Notes under the pieces: generated by a model | What the model saw: only the letters and a program-made list of their open reading frames with translations | What the model was told of the DNA's origin: nothing | Database searches by the model: none | Shown: in pieces, positions 59,266 to 64,000 of the stretch | Layout: every line of letters starts with the position of its first letter | Position numbering within the stretch: position 1 is the stretch's first letter | Position numbers and translations under genes: made by a program | Assembly (NCBI GenBank): GCA_021785795.1 | Contig: JAJYEK010000005.1 | Span: 13,572-77,571, forward strand | Direction of reading: 5' to 3' | DNA from: Pseudomonadota bacterium | Lineage (GTDB): Bacteria; Pseudomonadota; Gammaproteobacteria; Acidiferrobacterales; UBA6901 | DNA length: 64,000 bases

Positions 59266-62024
59266 TCCACTCCTGGCGGCTGGTCGTTGCCGGTTTCAAT
59301 ATGTTCCGGCACCGCCGGAGGCTCGAGCAGGGGAAGCGTGAAGGTGAACCGCGCGCCGCCTCCGTGCACATTCTCCGCCCAGATCCGGCCGTGATGGGCC
59401 TGCACGATGGCCTTGCAGATCGCCAGCCCCAGGCCCACGCCCGCCGTCGACGACTCCCGTTCGCCGCGGGTGAATTTCTCGAAAATGCTCTCCAGCATGC
59501 CGGCCGGAAGACCTGCTCCATCGTCCTCAACCGATACTGCCAGATCGCCATCCCGGACCTGCCCGGCAATGCGGATAGAGCTCCCCGCCGGGGTGTATTT
59601 CACCGCGTTTTCGACAAGATTGTACAGCACGCGCTCGATCAGCACGCCGTCCACATAGATCAGCGGGAGCGAGGCGTCCAGCGATACCCGGACGTCGCGG
59701 CCCGCCAGTGGCTTGCCCAGCGCGCGTAGCGCACTGCCCACGATCTCCTCCAGCACATGCCACTGGCGGTTGATATGCACTCCCTCGGACTGCAAACGAG
59801 CCATATCGAGCAGGTTCGTAACCAGGCTGCTCATCCGCATCGCCTCGTCCGCGGCTGCCTGCGCGAGTTCCCGGCGGCTGTGCTCCGGCAGATCGGCGCC
59901 GCGCGCGAGCGTGCTCGCCAGACCGACCAGTGCCGTGAGCGGCGTGCGCAGGTCGTGCGAGATCGCGCTGAGCAGCGAATTGCGCAAACGCTCTGATTCG
60001 ATCTTCATCAACGCCTCCTGCGCCACGTGCACGAAGTGCACCCGTTCGAGCGCCAGCGCTATCTGCGACGCGAACGTCTCCAGCAGCCGGTGCTGCTCGG
60101 GCACGAACACCAGGCGGGGGTTGCGCGGCGCTAGCGCCAACACTCCGCGTGGGCGGATTGGCGCCTTGAGGGGCAGGTAATAGAACGGGCTCGCCGCCAG
60201 TGTGTTGGTGCCGTATCCCGCTGGCTGCTGGTGGTCGAAGACCCACTGTGCGATTGCCGTGTCAATCTGCGGCATGGTCTGATTGCCGCCCGGGGGCGGT
60301 GAATACATGATCCGTTCAGACAGGTCCGGCAGCAGCACCGCCGTCTCCGCCTGGAATACACCCTGGATATTCCGGTTGGCGATCTCCACGATCTGTTCGG
60401 TCTGGACCGCGCCGCTCAGTTCGCGCGCGGCCTCGTACAGCGACCGGGCTCGCCGCTCACGCAGTGTCGCGATCCGCGCCTGGTAGCGCAAGTTATAGGC
60501 CAGATTGCTGATCACGAGCGCCATCGCCAGCATGACCAGGAACGTGATGACGTACTGGGCATCCGACACCGAAAAGGACAGCTGTGGCGGAACGAGGAAA
60601 AAATCGAATGTCAGCACCGCCAGCACGGAACTCAGCACCGCCGGTCCGCGGCTGTAGCGGAATGCGACGAGCATCACGTTCAACAGGTAGAGCATGGCGA
60701 TGTTGGTGAGGGACACGCGCTGGGCCAACAGCACGGCCACCGCAGTTGTGATCGCGCACGAAGCCACAGCGACAAGATAGCCGCGTCTGTTGCTGCGCCG
60801 TCTCTCGCTGCCCGCAAGCCTGCGCACCTCCGCAGCGCTTCCCCCGGCAGCCGGTTGCGGACCGGCCGGCTCGTAGCCGACGACATAGACGTCGACCTCC
60901 GGGGCTGTCAGCGAAAGCTGCTCGGCTACCGGGGTCGCGAAGCGCCGCCGCCACACCGGACGCGAGGTCCGGCCAATGACCAGCTTGGAGACATTACGGC
61001 TGCGGGCATAGCTGAGCAGGGTGGCGGCGACATCGGATCCGCCCATCGTGGTCGTTTCGGCACCCAGATCGCGCGCCAGATGCAGGGTCTTGAGAATACG
61101 ATCCCGCGCGGCGCTCGGCAGGCGCTGCAGGCGTGGCGTTTCGACATAGATCGCGATCCAGTCCGCATGCAGGTTGGCCGCAAGCCGGGCTGCACCCCGC
61201 ACCAGCTTCTCACTATCCGGACCAGGCCCCACACACACGAGCAGGCGCTCCTTCGCCTGCCACACGCTGCGGATCGACTTGTCCTCCCGGTACTCGCGCA
61301 TTTGCGCGTCCACCCGGTCCGCGGTCCGGCGCAACGCCAGCTCGCGCAGGGCGATGAGATTGCCCTTGCGGAAGAAATTGCGGGCGGCGTCTTCCACCTG
61401 CTGGGGGACATAGACCTTCCCGTCCTTGAGCCGCTGCAACAGCTCATCCGGCGGTAGGTCGACGACAGTCACCTCGTCGGCGCGGTCGAACACGGTGTCG
61501 GGAATCGTTTCCCAAACCCGGATCCCCGTGATCTGGCCGACGACGTCATTCAGGGTCTCGAGGTGCTGGACGTTGACTGTCGTGTATACGCCGATGCCCG
61601 CGTCGAGCAGCTCCTCGACATCCTGCCAACGCTTCGCGTGACGGCTTCCCGGCACGTTCGAATGCGCGAGCTCATCGACGACGACCATAGCGGGCTTGCG
61701 TGCCAGCGCCCCGTCGAGATCGAATTCCGTCAGCTGCCGGCCGCGGTACTCGACCTTTTTCGGGGGCAGCATCTCGAGGCCCTTCAGGAGTTCGGCGGTA
61801 TTGGACCGACCATGCGTCTCGACCAGGCCGATCACGACATCCAGGCCCTGGGTCTTCAGTGCGTGCGCTGCCGACAGCATGGCGAACGTTTTTCCGACCC
61901 CGGCGCAAGCACCGAAAAATATCTTCAACCGGCCACGTTGCCGCTGCGTGTCCTCCTTCTGGACCCGTTCGAGCAGGCGGTCAGGATCGGGACGCTGCTC
62001 ACTCATCGGGGCGGTTCCGTCCAT
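59262..62024 (-). CDS. kdpD: Sensor histidine kinase KdpD
   Basis: KdpD senses potassium limitation and phosphorylates KdpE. The 920 aa product has the N-terminal KdpD domain with the P-loop GACAGVGKT (38-46), a universal-stress-like domain (LLVCVGPGPDSEKLVRGAARLAANLHADWIAIYVETP), four close membrane helices, a GAF-like region, SHDLRTPLTALVGL with the phosphorylated histidine, and an ATPase domain (LYNLVENAVKYTP, DDGAGLPAGMLESIFEKF). ATG 62024 lies about 12 bases from AGGAGG; ATG 62006 is an alternative. Confidence 0.95.
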   Translation of the reverse strand: MDGTAPMSEQRPDPDRLLERVQKEDTQRQRGRLKIFFGACAGVGKTFAMLSAAHALKTQGLDVVIGLVETHGRSNTAELLKGLEMLPPKKVEYRGRQLTEFDLDGALARKPAMVVVDELAHSNVPGSRHAKRWQDVEELLDAGIGVYTTVNVQHLETLNDVVGQITGIRVWETIPDTVFDRADEVTVVDLPPDELLQRLKDGKVYVPQQVEDAARNFFRKGNLIALRELALRRTADRVDAQMREYREDKSIRSVWQAKERLLVCVGPGPDSEKLVRGAARLAANLHADWIAIYVETPRLQRLPSAARDRILKTLHLARDLGAETTTMGGSDVAATLLSYARSRNVSKLVIGRTSRPVWRRRFATPVAEQLSLTAPEVDVYVVGYEPAGPQPAAGGSAAEVRRLAGSERRRSNRRGYLVAVASCAITTAVAVLLAQRVSLTNIAMLYLLNVMLVAFRYSRGPAVLSSVLAVLTFDFFLVPPQLSFSVSDAQYVITFLVMLAMALVISNLAYNLRYQARIATLRERRARSLYEAARELSGAVQTEQIVEIANRNIQGVFQAETAVLLPDLSERIMYSPPPGGNQTMPQIDTAIAQWVFDHQQPAGYGTNTLAASPFYYLPLKAPIRPRGVLALAPRNPRLVFVPEQHRLLETFASQIALALERVHFVHVAQEALMKIESERLRNSLLSAISHDLRTPLTALVGLASTLARGADLPEHSRRELAQAAADEAMRMSSLVTNLLDMARLQSEGVHINRQWHVLEEIVGSALRALGKPLAGRDVRVSLDASLPLIYVDGVLIERVLYNLVENAVKYTPAGSSIRIAGQVRDGDLAVSVEDDGAGLPAGMLESIFEKFTRGERESSTAGVGLGLAICKAIVQAHHGRIWAENVHGGGARFTFTLPLLEPPAVPEHIETGNDQPPGVE

Positions 62025-62834
62025 GCCAATGCGATCCCTCCTGGCTGCAGGGGAACCCTGCCTGAGAACCACGGATCCTTTTCAGCCGCACGCGCGCCCA
62101 AAGTCGCGCCACGCGAAATGGCGCGACGCGCACAGACAGCCCTGGTCGCAGCAGATGCCGGCGGGAATCGGCACCATCCGGCGGATAGTCCGACGCACAA
62201 CTTTCTGTACGTAACTCACCTTTCATGCGTTGCGGCCCCGAAGCGGAAAGCGGCTGGCTCATCTGGCCGGTTTACTTCCCAACAGCGGCCGGTCCGCAAC
62301 CGGCCTCGCCGTAGCGACTCCCGCGGCCTTGTCCTTTGCCCGCCCCGGTTTCCCGGGACAGCGGTGCATCGGCTGCCCCAATTTACTCCTGAGCCGACGG
62401 AAAATCCTCCACAATCGGGTCTGCGGACTTCACTTCCGCGGTCTTCGTGGACGCCCGTCGAAGCACCTTTCCTCATCGCCCCGCACTCAGCCGGTGAACG
62501 CTAGCCTATGGTCGAATGACAACGTTGCGGTTTTTGGAGCACTTCGATCCATTCGAAGATATCCTGTTCCCTTTTCCCACGTCTGCGGTACTGCTCCGGG
62601 CGCAGGCGACGTCACGGGCTTGCGGGTTCCTGAAGATGCCGCGCAACGTGTGGTGCGGCCAAAACCCGAAACGCCATACCCACCTGCCGTATCGACGTTT
62701 TGGCTCACACGTCGGCACCGACCAATCATGCCAATTCTCCGGCCGCAGTCGGAGTCGTTTTGGGCCCGCATTTTCAAGTATCAATCCGCTCTAGTGCCGT
62801 AATCATTGCCCGAGCTAATCTGCGAAGAGCCAGG
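62025..62834. other. Intergenic stretch between kdpD and the porin
   Basis: These 810 bases hold short frames on both strands (for example 62487-62777 and 62516-62794) that overlap each other and show no domain. No kdp structural gene, promoter or repeat is recognised. It may contain decayed genes. Confidence 0.5.
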
Positions 62835-63980
62835 TTAAAATTTATACAGGGCTTCCACGCCCACTGAAGACTGGCTGTCCTTGGAAGTCCCGTTGACCAT
62901 CTCGAATACGGGCTTGTCCGACTTGTCGTAACGTACTTCGCCGCGCAGTTCCACCTGCGCCGTCGGCATATAGGCGAGCGTCAGGGTGCCCTCTTTCCAT
63001 TTCTGGGGGATGCCGGTCGTGAATCCGTTCTTGTCGTTGAAGTACTCGAGGCGTCCGGCCACGCGCCAGCGGCTGTTGATGGCGTAATTGGCCCAGCCCC
63101 CGACGCCGTCCCATTTGGCGCTGGACCCGACTGCCATGGCGTTCTGCTGCTGGCCCTCGTCGCCCTCGGCCGCCAGGGTGAGCGCGTCGGTGACGGTGTA
63201 GCTGGCCACCAGGTCCAGCAGGTCACGGCGCCCGACTACGCCGGATGGAGCCGCCGTGCCGCTCGTGAAGCCCCCGGCATCGCCGCTGTAGACATCGGCG
63301 GTGAGCGAAAGCGGCTTGATGGGCGTAGCCTGAAAGCCGAGTTCGAGGGTTTTGCCGTACCCGGTGGTTGCCGTCGGCGTGACGACATTCCAGCCGTTGT
63401 TGACGCCCACGATGAGCTTGTAGTTGCTGTTGATGGCATAGTTGGCGCGCACGCCGGTGTGGGTGGCAGGTATGGCATAGCCGAAGAGAATGCCGCGCGT
63501 GAAGTTGTAGTCGAGCGGGCTGGAGATCACTTCTTCCCCCGCCAGCGTGGCGAATTTGCCCGCCATCACGGTCAGGGGGCCGGTGGCGTACTGGAAGTAG
63601 GCCTGCTGCACGTCGACCTCGGTGTTGCCCGATCCGGCAACCGCGCCCGGGAGGCCCGCGGAACTGTCGACGGTCGCATCGGTGCCATAATCGAGCTGCG
63701 CCATGCCGCCGAACCCGCTGGCCGGCAGATCGGAGGCCGACAGGTCGATCGTATGCAGGTCAAAGCCGTTGTGTTGCGCGTCATAGACCCGATTGGCCGT
63801 GCCACTGGTAAAAAGCCCGTTTCCGGTGAGATAACTGTAGGAAGTGTCGATATAGCCGCTGAACGTGATGCCCGAAGCCTGCAGGACATCGCCCAGGGTC
63901 GGCGTCTTGCCGGCTCCCCACGCCGTTGCGCTACACATCGCGATGCTGGTCGCAATGACGGACTTGCTGAAACGGTTCAT
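62835..63980 (-). CDS. Outer-membrane porin (BBP2/OmpL-like)
   Basis: A 381 aa outer-membrane beta-barrel protein. It has a signal peptide (residues 1-23, ending AWGAG), then ITFSGYIDTSYSYLTGNGLF, the repeated alternation of polar and aromatic residues of barrel strands, segments such as FQYATGPLTVMAGKFATLAGEE and NSRWRVAGRLEYFNDKNGF, and a C-terminal phenylalanine (ALYKF), the barrel assembly signal. GAGG lies about eight bases from the ATG. The transported solute is unknown. The neighbouring gene is outside the window. Confidence 0.88.
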   Translation of the reverse strand: MNRFSKSVIATSIAMCSATAWGAGKTPTLGDVLQASGITFSGYIDTSYSYLTGNGLFTSGTANRVYDAQHNGFDLHTIDLSASDLPASGFGGMAQLDYGTDATVDSSAGLPGAVAGSGNTEVDVQQAYFQYATGPLTVMAGKFATLAGEEVISSPLDYNFTRGILFGYAIPATHTGVRANYAINSNYKLIVGVNNGWNVVTPTATTGYGKTLELGFQATPIKPLSLTADVYSGDAGGFTSGTAAPSGVVGRRDLLDLVASYTVTDALTLAAEGDEGQQQNAMAVGSSAKWDGVGGWANYAINSRWRVAGRLEYFNDKNGFTTGIPQKWKEGTLTLAYMPTAQVELRGEVRYDKSDKPVFEMVNGTSKDSQSSVGVEALYKF

Positions 63981-64000
63981 CAGTTTTTCCTCGCGTGAAG

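Noticed and set aside
62487..62794. Two opposed frames of 92-96 codons between kdpD and the porin
   Set aside because: They overlap each other on opposite strands and neither has a motif, a ribosome site or convincing codon use.

Overview
The window is a GC-rich bacterial chromosome segment that covers the replication-origin neighbourhood. It most likely comes from a gammaproteobacterium. The evidence is the order dnaA-dnaN-recF-gyrB facing away from rpmH-rnpA-yidD-yidC-mnmE-mnmG-rsmG-parA-parB-atpIBEFHAGDC, together with apaG/apaH, KdpDE, OpgG/OpgH, a NodT-type outer-membrane channel and an SAH riboswitch ahead of ahcY. I cannot name the genus.

Layout. 1-7250 holds ttcA facing a rhodanese gene, then metK, ahcY with its riboswitch, metF, two exported or anchored proteins of unknown role and an RMD1/YagE-family protein. 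7300-13800 holds typA, prfC, a proline iminopeptidase, apaH, apaG and an acetyltransferase. 13800-20130 is the leftward replication set gyrB, recF, dnaN and dnaA. Two near-perfect parS sites lie inside recF, and an AT-rich origin candidate lies between dnaN and dnaA. 20226-32125 is the rightward ribosome/membrane-insertion/tRNA-modification/segregation set. It is broken between mnmE and mnmG by a 3 kb accessory insert that starts exactly at the 3' end of mnmE and is marked by repeated copies of that end. 32645-39890 is the whole F-type ATP synthase operon behind a strong promoter. Its second half, atpA-atpG-atpD-atpC, has clearly different codon use from atpB-atpE-atpF-atpH.

40000-64000 is more accessory. 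It has a zinc-ribbon protein, an adaptor/ATPase/permease/NodT efflux set with a Spy-like protein, a 1.4 kb decayed stretch with an HNH nuclease remnant, and a small unit with a solute-binding-like protein that lacks a signal peptide. A Crp/Fnr regulator faces a DASS-family anion transporter and a large PHP-domain protein. Two matching palindromes lie between the regulator and the transporter. Next come opgH-opgG in the reverse of the enterobacterial order, pgpA, kdpD-kdpE without kdpFABC nearby, and a porin.

How the parts work together. The metK/ahcY/metF block is the activated-methyl cycle, with SAH sensed by the riboswitch. ParB from 31262-32125 should load on the parS sites next to the origin. 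The regulator/transporter/PHP cluster looks like a controlled uptake-and-processing unit of unknown substrate. The strongest leads for something undescribed are the mnmE-end insert with its divergent ATPase pair and operator, and the regulator-palindrome-transporter-PHP unit.
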